This document shows, in pieces, positions 34,892 through 43,413 of a DNA stretch of 64,000 nt. The stretch comes from an uncultured Propionibacteriaceae bacterium (GTDB taxonomy: Bacteria > Actinomycetota > Actinomycetes > Propionibacteriales > Propionibacteriaceae): assembly GCA_937926975.1 (NCBI GenBank), contig CALBCJ010000038.1, forward strand, positions 35,028 to 99,027, given 5' to 3'. Position 1 is the first letter of the stretch, and each line of letters begins with the position of its first letter. The notes below the pieces were generated by a model that was not told the origin of the DNA, made no database searches, and worked only from the letters and a program-made list of their open reading frames with translations. A program made the translations under genes and the position numbers.

Positions 34892-35953
34892 TCAGCAGGC
34901 CTGGGCCGGGGCGGTCGACTCGCGGACCACCAGGGGGCAGGGCAGCAGGAGACGGCCCGGGTTGGGGCGCTCGCCGCGGGTGACAGCCAGCGCCAGCCGT
35001 ACCGCGGTCTCACCCATCTCGGCGTGCGGTAGGGCGATCGTGGTCAGCGCTGGGACGGTGCACTCGGCCAGGGCCTCCTGGTCGTCGAAGCCGATGACCG
35101 ACAGGTCGCGGGGTACGGCCAGACCCAGCCGGGCCGCTGCCAGCAGGGCCCCGACCGCGACCCGGTCACACACGGCGAAGACGGCCGTGGGGCGCTGACC
35201 AGGGGTGACGTCGAGAACCTGGGTAGCGGCGGCCACCCCGTCGGCGATGTCCCAGCCCTCACCGACGTGGACTACCTCGACCCCCCGCTCGGCGGCCGCG
35301 GCCTGGAACGCCTCCCACCGGATCGGGCCAGACACGTTCCCGGCCTCACGGAAGGGCCGCCGCGGGTCGAAGTGGCCGCCCAGCATCGCGACCCGCCGGT
35401 GCCCGAGCCCGGCCAGGTGCTCCAGAGCGGCTCGGGCCCCGCCGGCGTCGTCCGGCCGTACGCCGAGCTCGTCGGGATCGTCGGTGGTGCAGTTCGCCAG
35501 CACCAGCGGCACCCGGGACCGGGGGGCGGTCTCCATGATGGTGAAGCCCATGTTGGCGTAGACCAGCGCGTCGACCTGGCGCAGCTCCAGGGTCTCGATG
35601 GCGTCGTCGAGCAGGTCGAGGCGGTGCCGCAGGTCCATCATCAGCAGCACGTGGTCGGCGGCGTTCGCGGTCTCGGTCGCCGCGGCCAGGAGCCGGCCAC
35701 CGAACGGTGACGAGGCGAAAGCGTCGGTGACCAGGCCGATCGAGCTGGTGGAGCGGCGGCGCAGGGAGCGGGCGACATGGTTCGGCCGGTAGCCGAGGTC
35801 GCGGGCCGCGTCCAGCACCCGCTGCCGGGTGGCGGGGGAGATGTTGCCGGCGTCGCGGCCGTTGAGCACGAACGACACCGCGGTCGTCGACACCCCAGCC
35901 GCCGCGGCGACGTCCGCCGCCCGTACCCGCCGCCTCACGCTGCTCCCAGCCAC
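34892..35953 (-). CDS. LacI-family repressor, probable regulator of the fructan operon
   Basis: 353 residues: HTH VRAADVAAAAGVSTTAVSFVLNGRDAGNIS near the N-terminus and a sugar-binding core (SSIGLVTDAFASSPFGGRLL). Adjacent to the fructan operon with only the lipoprotein between, so control of operator 29616-29631 is the simplest reading. GTG 35953 is used; GTG 35938 is possible. No palindrome like 29616 was found before this gene, so autoregulation is not indicated. Confidence 0.85.
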   Translation of the reverse strand: MAGSSVRRRVRAADVAAAAGVSTTAVSFVLNGRDAGNISPATRQRVLDAARDLGYRPNHVARSLRRRSTSSIGLVTDAFASSPFGGRLLAAATETANAADHVLLMMDLRHRLDLLDDAIETLELRQVDALVYANMGFTIMETAPRSRVPLVLANCTTDDPDELGVRPDDAGGARAALEHLAGLGHRRVAMLGGHFDPRRPFREAGNVSGPIRWEAFQAAAAERGVEVVHVGEGWDIADGVAAATQVLDVTPGQRPTAVFAVCDRVAVGALLAAARLGLAVPRDLSVIGFDDQEALAECTVPALTTIALPHAEMGETAVRLALAVTRGERPNPGRLLLPCPLVVRESTAPAQAC

Positions 35954-36151
35954 GGGCCGCGTCTCAGTGGCTGGACGGCCGAGCCGGTTAGGTCACGGGC
36001 GCCTTCTTGGGCGCGCCGGGTCCCGGTCCTAGCCCAGAGCCGCTTGTCCATGGGACTCAGGCTAGACCGGCCCAGGCTGCCGAACCGTCGACGTGCCAGG
36101 ATGCAGCGGTCCCGGCCGGGTCGATACAGTCACGCTGACAAGGAGAGGGGA

Positions 36152-37171
36152 GTGCTGACACGTCGTCGCCTGCTGGCTGGCAGCGCCGGGCTGGGCCTGA
36201 TGGCTTGCAGCCGGCCGCCGAGCAAGGACACCAAGCTCTGGGTCTACACCGACCTGGCCGACGGCACCAGCGGTGACCGGCGCGGCGACTGGCTGCTCGA
36301 CGCCGCCCGCAGCGCCGGGCACGACATCGAGATCCTCGACCTGTCGATGCCTGACCTGGAGGTCCGCCTCCAGCACGAGCTGCAGGGCGAGCTCCGCTGC
36401 GACGTGCTGCTGGGCTTCTCCGCGGTGCTGCACGAGCAGCTCCAGGCCCGCGACCTGCTGCAGCCCTTCAGCCCGTCCTGGGAGACGGCACAGACCGGGT
36501 CCGGCAGCTCCTGGACCCTCACCAGGGAGCCGGTCTTTCTCGCGTACTCGCTCGACGCCTTCCCCGACGGGCAGCGTGCCCCGGCCGACTGGACCGAGCT
36601 GGTGACCCGGCCCGACCTGGCCGGAAAGTACGAGGCGGTGCGGGACCTGGGCGTCGTTCCCGAGGTCGTTGCCTCCGGGCTGCTCTACCGCTACCGCCAG
36701 GACGGCGGTCGGCTTGGAGTCTCGGAGCAGGGCTGGTCGCTGCTGCGGCAGTACTACCAGAACGCCACCTACTCGGTCGCCTACGGCGACTTCGGCCGGA
36801 TGAAGCTCGGGCAGCTGTACCTGGTTCTGACCTCGTTCAACTGGTGGCGCAGAGATGCCCCGGCGAAGGACATCGCCACCGCCGCCATGCTGCCTCGCAG
36901 CGGAGTACCGGTGCTCGAGCGCCGGATCTGCGTCCTGCGCCGCTCCGACCGGGTCGAGCAGGCCACCCGGTTCGTCGAGTGGTTCGGCTCCCCCCAGGTC
37001 CAGGGTGAGTTCTCGCGGCGGTTCCAGACCATTCCGGTCCACCCCGACGCGGCCGGAGACCCCACCACCCTCCAGCTGGCCGACCGGTTCCCGGTCCAGC
37101 AGATCGACTGGGCGTACGTGGCCCGCTACCGCGACCAGTGGCGTACGGCCGTCCAGGAGCTGGTGAGATAG
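36152..37171 (+). CDS. Orphan extracellular solute-binding lipoprotein
   Basis: 339 residues. Signal with an RRR motif and lipobox LMAC (Cys19) followed by KLWVYTDLADGTSGDRRGDWLLDAA, and type 2 periplasmic-binding folds through APADWTELVTRPDLAGKY. Closest in look to iron/thiamine/spermidine-type binding proteins. AGGAG precedes the GTG; TACAGT (about 36125-36130) may be a -10. No permease or ATPase adjoins, so it is an orphan receptor or works with a distant transporter. Confidence 0.72.
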   Translation: MLTRRRLLAGSAGLGLMACSRPPSKDTKLWVYTDLADGTSGDRRGDWLLDAARSAGHDIEILDLSMPDLEVRLQHELQGELRCDVLLGFSAVLHEQLQARDLLQPFSPSWETAQTGSGSSWTLTREPVFLAYSLDAFPDGQRAPADWTELVTRPDLAGKYEAVRDLGVVPEVVASGLLYRYRQDGGRLGVSEQGWSLLRQYYQNATYSVAYGDFGRMKLGQLYLVLTSFNWWRRDAPAKDIATAAMLPRSGVPVLERRICVLRRSDRVEQATRFVEWFGSPQVQGEFSRRFQTIPVHPDAAGDPTTLQLADRFPVQQIDWAYVARYRDQWRTAVQELVR

Positions 37172-37334
37172 TTGCCGGCCGCGAGAGCCGTCAGGACCCA
37201 CGTGCCCGACCTGTCTCACGATGAGCAGCTCCGTGCTGGCTAGGTGCGATGACCACGCAAGGTGCCGGGCAGGTTCAGTCAGAGCTGAGAGACAGGGAAG
37301 GCGACTCCTCGTCTGACGTGAGTCGGCATCTGCC

Positions 37335-37363
37335 TTGACGGGGCGTGTGGAGAGGGGTACCCT
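37335..37363 (+). promoter_or_regulatory. Promoter with near-consensus spacing
   Basis: TTGACG (37335-37340), a 17-base spacer, TACCCT (37358-37363), and the ATG only five bases later at 37369. A textbook layout for leaderless transcription of the secreted protein gene. Confidence 0.7.
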
Positions 37364-37368
37364 CAGGC

Positions 37369-37998
37369 ATGGCTCGATATCGAAAAGGTCTAGAGCGAGG
37401 CGTGCTCTGTATAGCCCTCGCCCTTGCATCGTTGGGACTCTATGCGCCCGAGGCACGGGCAGACACCTCGTACGACGCCCTGACGGCTCGGATGTCGTCA
37501 GAGCTCAACGCGTACTGGCTCGATCCTGCGGCAGCCACACCAGATGGCCTGATGCTGCGTGCGATCGACCCGCGTGGGGCGGTCAAGAGGGCCATCGCAG
37601 AGATGGATGCCCGCATCGTTGATGCGGCAACTACGGTGACGGTGACAAGCGTCACCCGAGGGCAGACGGGTGACCGCATCGCCGTAGACGTGGCGGTCAC
37701 CTGGGACATCCAGCTGCGAACCACCGGGCAGACCTGGACTGCCAAGTTCACCGAGCCCATGGTGGTGGAAGGAGAAGCTGTCCATAGGGATTCCATCGCG
37801 GCCACCCCCCAGCCACCGGAAGACTCGAATGCGTCTGCTGGCGGCTTGGGTGTTGGGCCTAGGGCGAACGATGACCCAGCGGCCAGCAAGGTCGACACGG
37901 GGCCAGGGCTAGTCACTCAGAGGTCTGGGAAGGAGAAGCTGAACGCTGCTCCTGCCGGGGCGACGACTCCGGCCGCTTCTGCGGAGAGCCAGAGGTAG
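37369..37998 (+). CDS. Secreted N-terminal half of an amidase-domain protein (ends at an in-frame TAG)
   Basis: 209 residues: signal peptide (VLCIALALASLGLYAPEARA), then a small mixed domain and an Ala/Thr/Pro-rich linker. It stops at TAG 37996-37998, but the same frame is open beyond and continues without interruption into the amidase domain at 38008. Family members are usually one 350-400 residue chain with this order, so the pair is probably one gene with an amber mutation or a read-through stop. Confidence 0.6.
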   Translation: MARYRKGLERGVLCIALALASLGLYAPEARADTSYDALTARMSSELNAYWLDPAAATPDGLMLRAIDPRGAVKRAIAEMDARIVDAATTVTVTSVTRGQTGDRIAVDVAVTWDIQLRTTGQTWTAKFTEPMVVEGEAVHRDSIAATPQPPEDSNASAGGLGVGPRANDDPAASKVDTGPGLVTQRSGKEKLNAAPAGATTPAASAESQR

Positions 37999-38007
37999 AG
38001 TCGGCCG

Positions 38008-38502
38008 GTGCTCGACCAGTACAAGGCCGTGGCCTACGCTGATGACTGGACAAAGCGGGACAAGATGAACCCGCAGTACAACAGCTACAAGAACGACTGT
38101 GCCAACTTCGCCTCTCAGACGCTCGTCGCCGGGGGTATGCCTCAGGTTGGGTACTTCAACTTGTGGGACCCAACGAACTGGTTTGCCAAGGGGGTCGCTG
38201 GACGCTCCTCGCACACGTTCATCAACTCGCAGATGCTGAACGCCTACATGTACAAGCAGTGGGGCTTCCCGGGGATGAATGACATTTGGGGCGCGGAGTA
38301 TGCGGACTACCTCTTCGCTGACTGGCAGCACGGACCGGACGGCGTGATCGATCACACCATGGTGGTCGTGGGACGGGCTAACAACATCCCTCTCATCGAT
38401 CAGAAGAGCCCCAACAGGTACTGGCTGCCGCTGTCGGTCAGCATTAAGTTGGCCAGGGATGGTGGAAACTACCCCATCAACTGGTACGGGATCGCGACCT
38501 AG
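38008..38502 (+). CDS. Amidase_6-type domain, separated from its signal by the TAG
   Basis: 164 residues beginning at GTG 38008, three codons after TAG 37996 in the same frame. NDCANFASQTLVAGG has the nucleophile Cys and DHTMVVVG the His of the putative amidase domain (Pfam 12671), known from secreted cell-wall-type proteins. On its own it has no signal peptide or clear ribosome site (CGGCCG upstream), so independent secretion would be unlikely. Substrate unknown; cell-wall peptide is a guess. Confidence 0.62.
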   Translation: MLDQYKAVAYADDWTKRDKMNPQYNSYKNDCANFASQTLVAGGMPQVGYFNLWDPTNWFAKGVAGRSSHTFINSQMLNAYMYKQWGFPGMNDIWGAEYADYLFADWQHGPDGVIDHTMVVVGRANNIPLIDQKSPNRYWLPLSVSIKLARDGGNYPINWYGIAT

Positions 38503-38554
38503 TGAACCTCGATGAGTCGTAACCGTCGACCTCGTTCGGGTAGGAGGTACTCGC

Positions 38555-38995
38555 ATGGATGACAGCATTGGTCCTTTCGTCGACGGGGTGCGCACTGCTG
38601 CGTACGGGTGGGCCACGGCTGGGTTCTGGGCTCTGGCCCTGGTCAGTGTGGCCCTGGTCGCGCTGCTGTGGCGCAGACGAGGGCGGGTGCTGGCAGTCGT
38701 CGCGATGGTCGTCATGGTCGCTGGCGCCTGGCTGGCCTTGTTCGGCTGGCCCGTCTCCTTCAGTTACGGCGAGCGGGGGCAGATCCTGTGCGGGGCGGAA
38801 CCAGGAGGCCCACTGTCCGAGGCCCTGATGCGGGGCATGGCTGATGACTCGGACCTGCGGCCCATCCAGCTGGCCTGCCGCCGGGCCGCCCGGCAGCGGG
38901 CGGTGGCGTCGTTCGTGGTGATCCCGGTCGCGGCCGCAGCGCTGCTGGGCCTGAACCGGGTGATGCTGCGACGTACAACCAGCGTCCCTGACTGA
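38555..38995 (+). CDS. Two- to three-span membrane protein, unknown
   Basis: 146 residues with membrane segments at about 19-39, 47-66 and 118-136 and a polar extracellular-like stretch with Cys79 and Cys108 that could pair. GGAGGT precedes the ATG. 52 bases after the amidase frame, so possibly co-transcribed. No domain recognised. Confidence 0.6.
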   Translation: MDDSIGPFVDGVRTAAYGWATAGFWALALVSVALVALLWRRRGRVLAVVAMVVMVAGAWLALFGWPVSFSYGERGQILCGAEPGGPLSEALMRGMADDSDLRPIQLACRRAARQRAVASFVVIPVAAAALLGLNRVMLRRTTSVPD

Positions 38996-39007
38996 CCCTT
39001 CACATCA

Positions 39008-39040
39008 CAGCGCCGCTCGGGAGCACCTCGGGCGGCGCTG
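39008..39040. terminator. Bidirectional terminator between convergent genes
   Basis: CAGCGCCGC (39008-39016) pairs perfectly with GCGGCGCTG (39032-39040), 9-bp stem, midway between the convergent stops at 38995 and 39065. Confidence 0.7.
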
Positions 39041-39064
39041 CTGTCTGCCCAGGTCACCGCCCGG

Positions 39065-39742
39065 TCAGGAGCGGGAGCGCAGCACCTTCCCGGCCACCGC
39101 GGCCAGGGTCTGCAGCACGATCCGGGCGTCGCCAGCGAGGCTGCGGGTCCGGACGTACTCCCGGCAGAGCGCGAGCTTGGCCGGGGCGATGACCTCCCGG
39201 TAGTACTGCTCCGGGTCGTCGGCCTCGGCCAGCCGGGCCTCCTCGTCGACGAACGCCAGCGACGCCGGGTCGGTGATCCCCGGCCGTACCGACAAGACCA
39301 GCTCGCGGTCCTCGTCCGACCAGGCCGCGACATAGCGCGGCACCTCAGGGCGGGGCCCGACCAGGGACATGTCCCCGGCGACCACGTTGACCAGCTGCGG
39401 CAGCTCGTCCAGCTTCGTGGCCCGCAGCACCCGGCCCACCCCGGTGACCCGGGAGTCCCCGGCCGAGGTGACCTCAGCCCCGGCACTGCGGACCCGCATC
39501 GAGCGCAGCTTGAGGATCCGGAACGGACGGCCCCGCAGCCCGACCCGGGTCTGCCGGAAGAGCACCGGGCCACCGTCGCCCAGCTTCACCGCCGCGGCGC
39601 AGACCGCCAGCACCGGTGAGGCCATGACCAGCCCGGCACCGGCCACGACCAGGTCCGCCGCCCGCTTCGCGTCAAGACGGGTCCGGGCGAGCTGGGCCGC
39701 GACCGACGGGCGGGTACGGGTCTGAGAGAGCACCATCATCAT
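39065..39742 (-). CDS. Phosphoglycosyltransferase (PglC/WcaJ C-terminal-type sugar transferase)
   Basis: 225-residue initiating enzyme that places a sugar-1-phosphate on undecaprenyl phosphate. After a short N-terminus come a re-entrant hydrophobic helix (about 31-52), then VLFRQTRVGLRGRPFRILKLRSM, DELPQLVNVVAGDMSLVGPRPEVP, the hallmarks of the monotopic class. Overlaps the aminotransferase stop by four bases, so the two act in one pathway. Likely starts a surface glycan. Confidence 0.9.
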   Translation of the reverse strand: MMMVLSQTRTRPSVAAQLARTRLDAKRAADLVVAGAGLVMASPVLAVCAAAVKLGDGGPVLFRQTRVGLRGRPFRILKLRSMRVRSAGAEVTSAGDSRVTGVGRVLRATKLDELPQLVNVVAGDMSLVGPRPEVPRYVAAWSDEDRELVLSVRPGITDPASLAFVDEEARLAEADDPEQYYREVIAPAKLALCREYVRTRSLAGDARIVLQTLAAVAGKVLRSRS

Positions 39743-40890
39743 CCCTCCAGGGCGGCCCGGACGGCCGTGACCACCCGGTCCACGTCGGCGTCGGTCATCC
39801 GGGTGTAGATCGGCAGCGAGAAGGTCCGCCCGTACAGCTCGGTCGCGACCGGCAGCTGCTCCGGCACCAGGTGGTACGTGTCGCGCCAGTACGGCTGCAG
39901 GTGCAGCGGGATGAAGTGCAGCGAGGTCCCGATCCCGGCCTCGGTCAGCGCCTGCACCAGGCTGTCCCGGTCGAGCCGGGCCTCGGGCCGCACCCCCACC
40001 AGGTACAGGTGCCAGGCGTGGGAGGAGCCCGGCGGCGCGTCCGGCGGCAGCACCAGCGGAAGCCCGGCCAGGCCCTCGCTGTAGCGGGCGGCGATCACGG
40101 TCCGGCGGTCCCGCAGCTGCTGGGCGCGGGTCAGCTGGACCCGGCCCAGCGCCGCGGCGACATCGGTCAGGTTGTACTTGTAGCCCGGCGCCACCACCTC
40201 GTAGTACCAGCTGCGCTGCGAGACATCCGCGTACCGGTTGAAGATGTCGCGGCTGATCCCGTGCAGCCGCATGGTCCGCATCCGCTGCGCCAGGTCAGCG
40301 TCCAAGGTCACCACCATCCCGCCCTCACCAGTGGTGATGGTCTTCGTGGCGTAGAAGCTGAAGACCGTGGCCTGGTGCCCGTGCCCGCCGACCAGAGTCC
40401 CCTGGTTGAGGGTGGGGAAGGAGTGGGCAGCGTCCTCAACCACCGCCAGCCCGTGACGCTCGGCCAGGGCGGTGAGCCCGTCGTCGGGGACCGGCAGCCC
40501 AGCCAGGTGCACCGGCACCACGGCCCGGGTCCGCTCGGTGACCGCCCGCTCGGCGGCCTCCAGGTCCATCAGGTACGTGTCCGGGTCGATGTCGACGAAG
40601 ACCGGGTCGGCGCCCAGGTACCGGACCGCCTCCGCCGTCGCGGTGAAGGTCCAGGTCGGCATGATCACCTCGTCGCCGGGCCGGATCCCGACCGCCTCGT
40701 ACGCGAGGTGCAGCCCGGCCGTCGCCGAGCTCACCGCCACCGCGTGCTCGGCGCCCACGTACGCGGCGAACTCCTCCTCGAAGGCCCGGGTCGTCGGGCC
40801 GGTCGTGAGCCAGCCCGAGCGCAGCACCTCGACCACGGCACTGATCTCGGCCTCGGTGATGTCAGGCAGCGCAAACGGCAGCGGCTTCAT
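39739..40890 (-). CDS. DegT/DnrJ/EryC1 sugar aminotransferase
   Basis: 383-residue PLP enzyme, PglE/PseC-like. VVEDAAHSFP and FSFYATKTITTGEGGM (Schiff-base Lys in ATK) are the two signatures. It would aminate a 4-keto (or 3-keto) nucleotide sugar; a 4,6-dehydratase is not adjacent, although a CapE-like one is encoded 16 kb away. ATG 40890 is supported by TACGAT ending seven bases upstream. Coupled to the phosphoglycosyltransferase downstream. Confidence 0.88.
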   Translation of the reverse strand: MKPLPFALPDITEAEISAVVEVLRSGWLTTGPTTRAFEEEFAAYVGAEHAVAVSSATAGLHLAYEAVGIRPGDEVIMPTWTFTATAEAVRYLGADPVFVDIDPDTYLMDLEAAERAVTERTRAVVPVHLAGLPVPDDGLTALAERHGLAVVEDAAHSFPTLNQGTLVGGHGHQATVFSFYATKTITTGEGGMVVTLDADLAQRMRTMRLHGISRDIFNRYADVSQRSWYYEVVAPGYKYNLTDVAAALGRVQLTRAQQLRDRRTVIAARYSEGLAGLPLVLPPDAPPGSSHAWHLYLVGVRPEARLDRDSLVQALTEAGIGTSLHFIPLHLQPYWRDTYHLVPEQLPVATELYGRTFSLPIYTRMTDADVDRVVTAVRAALEG

Positions 40891-40965
40891 GGCCGTGATC
40901 GTAGTGGTGCTTGACCGCCGCCGCCTGCGCGGCACCGGCCCTCGTGGTTGGGCCGAGCGGTCACC

Positions 40966-41511
40966 TCACCCGCTGTGGCCGGAGCCGGGCGCACAGGATC
41001 GTTCTCGCTCTTCGTGCGCGGTCGGGAGCACCTTCCACATCTGCAGCGACAGCGGGTCGTCGGCGTACGGGTCCCAGCTGCGGTCGGCGTCGTCGGGCAG
41101 CGGCCGGTACCCGGCCGAGCGGTACATGGAGACCGCCACGTGCTGCTGGTTGCCGGTCTGCAGGACCACCACCTCAACCTGGTGGGCAGCGATCCGCTGC
41201 TCGATGAAGTCCAGCGCGCTCCGCCCCCAGCCGCGGCCCTGGTACCCGGGCAGCACCGACATCCGCTTGATCTCCGCGACCGGGCCCGGCAGCCCCGCGA
41301 CCTGTCCCCGGTGCCGCCAGGCGACCGTCGCCACCGGCTCGTCACCCAGGTACCCCACGTACAGCTCGCCGCGCGGCGGCGCCAGCTCGTCGGGCGCGAT
41401 CGGGGCCTCGTCACCCTCCCCGTACAGGCGGCGGTAGAGGTCCTGGACCACCTCCACCAGCCGCACCACGTCCGGGTGGTCGAGCCGGCGCGCGACGAAG
41501 CGTGGTGTCAC
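40966..41511 (-). CDS. GNAT N-acetyltransferase
   Basis: 181 residues. The acetyl-CoA loop is visible in IKRMSVLPGYQGRGWGRSALDF and the last strand in YRSAGYRPLPD. Substrate is unknown. GTG start overlaps the upstream DUF5107 stop (GTGA), so it is co-translated. The proximity to an aminotransferase invites a sugar-acetylation role, but the operon belongs to DUF5107 and not to that gene, and the fold differs from PglD. Confidence 0.8.
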   Translation of the reverse strand: MTPRFVARRLDHPDVVRLVEVVQDLYRRLYGEGDEAPIAPDELAPPRGELYVGYLGDEPVATVAWRHRGQVAGLPGPVAEIKRMSVLPGYQGRGWGRSALDFIEQRIAAHQVEVVVLQTGNQQHVAVSMYRSAGYRPLPDDADRSWDPYADDPLSLQMWKVLPTAHEERERSCAPGSGHSG

Positions 41512-43304
41512 GGCCGCATCCGGAAGTCGTACTCGGCCGGCAGCGGCTCGTCGGGGCAGGCCGCCTGCCAGACCTCGCTGAACGACAGCGCCCCCTCGCG
41601 CAGGTCGTTCACCTCCAGGTGGGTCGCCAGCAGCTCCCGGGCCGCGGCCAGCTCACCCAGCCCGACCAGGGCCGTCACCCGCAGCAGCGCCAGCCGCCCA
41701 GCCCTGGGGCCAGGCGCGATCTGCTCGGTCGCCGCCACCACCTCCTGGTAGCGCCCGGCCGCCACCGCGGCCTCCAGGTGCTCCACCCGCAGCGCCACCG
41801 AGCCGTCCCGGTCGGCCGCCTCCCGCAGCGCGTCGACATCGACCGGGTCCGCGGTCAGCGCCAGCGCCCGCAGCGTCCGCGGCGAGCCGTCCATCTCGTA
41901 CGAGCGCTGCCACAGCGCCCGGGCCTCGGCCAGCTCGGCGCGGGCCCAGGCCTGGTAGCCGAGCTGCAGGTCACGCTGCGGCCCGTGCGCCTGCCTCAGC
42001 CGCCGGGCCCACTTCTCGCCCAGCACCGGGGCGGCGGGGGCGGTGAGCTGCCCGGTGCGCAGCAGTGTCAGCCACGGCTGCTGCTCGTCACCCAGCGTGG
42101 CCGCCGGGAACGGGGTGGCCGCCGACTCGGCCAGGTGCCCGGCCGTCACCTCCAGCGCGCCCCAGCCGTCACCGGTGTGGCGGATCTCGACTGGGCTGTC
42201 CTGCTGCGCGGCCAGGCGCTGGTCGGCCTCGGCCACGGCGACCGCCCGCGGCGGCGGCACCGCACCGGGCAGGTCCGGGAACCGGGCATCGACCCGGACC
42301 GGGCCGTAGCTCTCCGTCCACGACCAGGTCTCCCCAGCTGGCAAGGGCAGATGGTGCAGCTGGGTGGGGGCCAGGCCGGCCTGGACCTCGGCGTACGAGC
42401 GGTCACCGCCCAGCCACTGCTGCCAGTGGCGGCCGCCGGCGCCAGCTCCCCAGGCGAAGAGCTTGCGGCCCCGCAGCCGAGGCGTCGAGGTCTGCTGCAG
42501 CCCGTACCCGTCGGCGTCGACAGCAGCGATCCACGGCTGCTGCTGCTCGCCCAGGCCACCGAAGAGGTCGTACGCCTGGCCGACCCGGTCGGGCCGCAGC
42601 ATCTCGGCGGTGATGTCGACCTTCTCGATCACCCGGTAGCTGGAGCGCCACGCCGTACGGGCCGGCATCAGCACCCGGCCGTTCTCGGCCAGCGGGACGG
42701 CGGTGTTCGACCACCAGTACACCGGGACCGGGTCGGGGTGCGGGTTGTGCAGCACCACCCGCACCAGCAGGTCGGTCGAGCCGTCCGGCAGCGAGACGTC
42801 GAGGCGCCACACCAGACGCAGCATCCGCTCGTACGCCCACAGCCGCAGCACCTCACCGGCCACCTCACCGGCGAAGACCGGAGCACTGGTCAGCGGCCAG
42901 TGCCCGGTGAAGCCCAGGTTCCACTCCACCCCGCCGGCGAACCAGGCCTTGCGCAGCGCCAGGTTCCCGTGCCGCAGCTCGGCAGGCTGGTGCAGCAGGT
43001 CCCGCCCGGTCGCCTTGTCGAGCAGCGACCACAGCCGACCGCCCAGGTCCAGCAAGAACGTGGCCCGCAGGTGCTCGTTCTCCAGCACCGCGACCGAGAG
43101 CGGCTGCGGGCTGACCGTACGGTCGAAGCCGTCCTGGTCGTCGTACGGCAGCACGGTCGTCGGGCGCGGCACGTACCCGGCGGTTCCCAGCACCTCGGCC
43201 TCGTCGGGACTCACCTGCCGGGCGCCGCCAGCGTCGAGGATCGGCAGCCCGTTGCCTGGGCCCGGGCCCGCCACCGGCAGGGTCATGGTCGTGAACGTCA
43301 GCAC
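41508..43304 (-). CDS. DUF5107 domain protein with C-terminal helical repeats
   Basis: 598 residues. The first about 320 match DUF5107: VLENEHLRATFLLDLGGRLWSLLDKATGRDLL and AWFAGGVEWNLGFTGHWPLTSAPV, a mutarotase-like beta-sandwich region. The last about 200 form Ala/Leu-rich TPR-like helices. No function is settled; association with glycan handling is common. TAGCGT ends exactly six bases before GTG 43304, which supports the start and leaderless transcription. Coupled to the GNAT downstream. Confidence 0.78.
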   Translation of the reverse strand: MLTFTTMTLPVAGPGPGNGLPILDAGGARQVSPDEAEVLGTAGYVPRPTTVLPYDDQDGFDRTVSPQPLSVAVLENEHLRATFLLDLGGRLWSLLDKATGRDLLHQPAELRHGNLALRKAWFAGGVEWNLGFTGHWPLTSAPVFAGEVAGEVLRLWAYERMLRLVWRLDVSLPDGSTDLLVRVVLHNPHPDPVPVYWWSNTAVPLAENGRVLMPARTAWRSSYRVIEKVDITAEMLRPDRVGQAYDLFGGLGEQQQPWIAAVDADGYGLQQTSTPRLRGRKLFAWGAGAGGRHWQQWLGGDRSYAEVQAGLAPTQLHHLPLPAGETWSWTESYGPVRVDARFPDLPGAVPPPRAVAVAEADQRLAAQQDSPVEIRHTGDGWGALEVTAGHLAESAATPFPAATLGDEQQPWLTLLRTGQLTAPAAPVLGEKWARRLRQAHGPQRDLQLGYQAWARAELAEARALWQRSYEMDGSPRTLRALALTADPVDVDALREAADRDGSVALRVEHLEAAVAAGRYQEVVAATEQIAPGPRAGRLALLRVTALVGLGELAAARELLATHLEVNDLREGALSFSEVWQAACPDEPLPAEYDFRMRP

Positions 43305-43413
43305 GCCCGCACGCTAGCGGGCGCCCGGTCAGGGCCAGTCACTAGCCAGCTGTTGTGGACTACCCCGTGAGGCTGTCGGGCCCGGGGTGCCGGAAGACCC
43401 CTGATGCCGTGGC

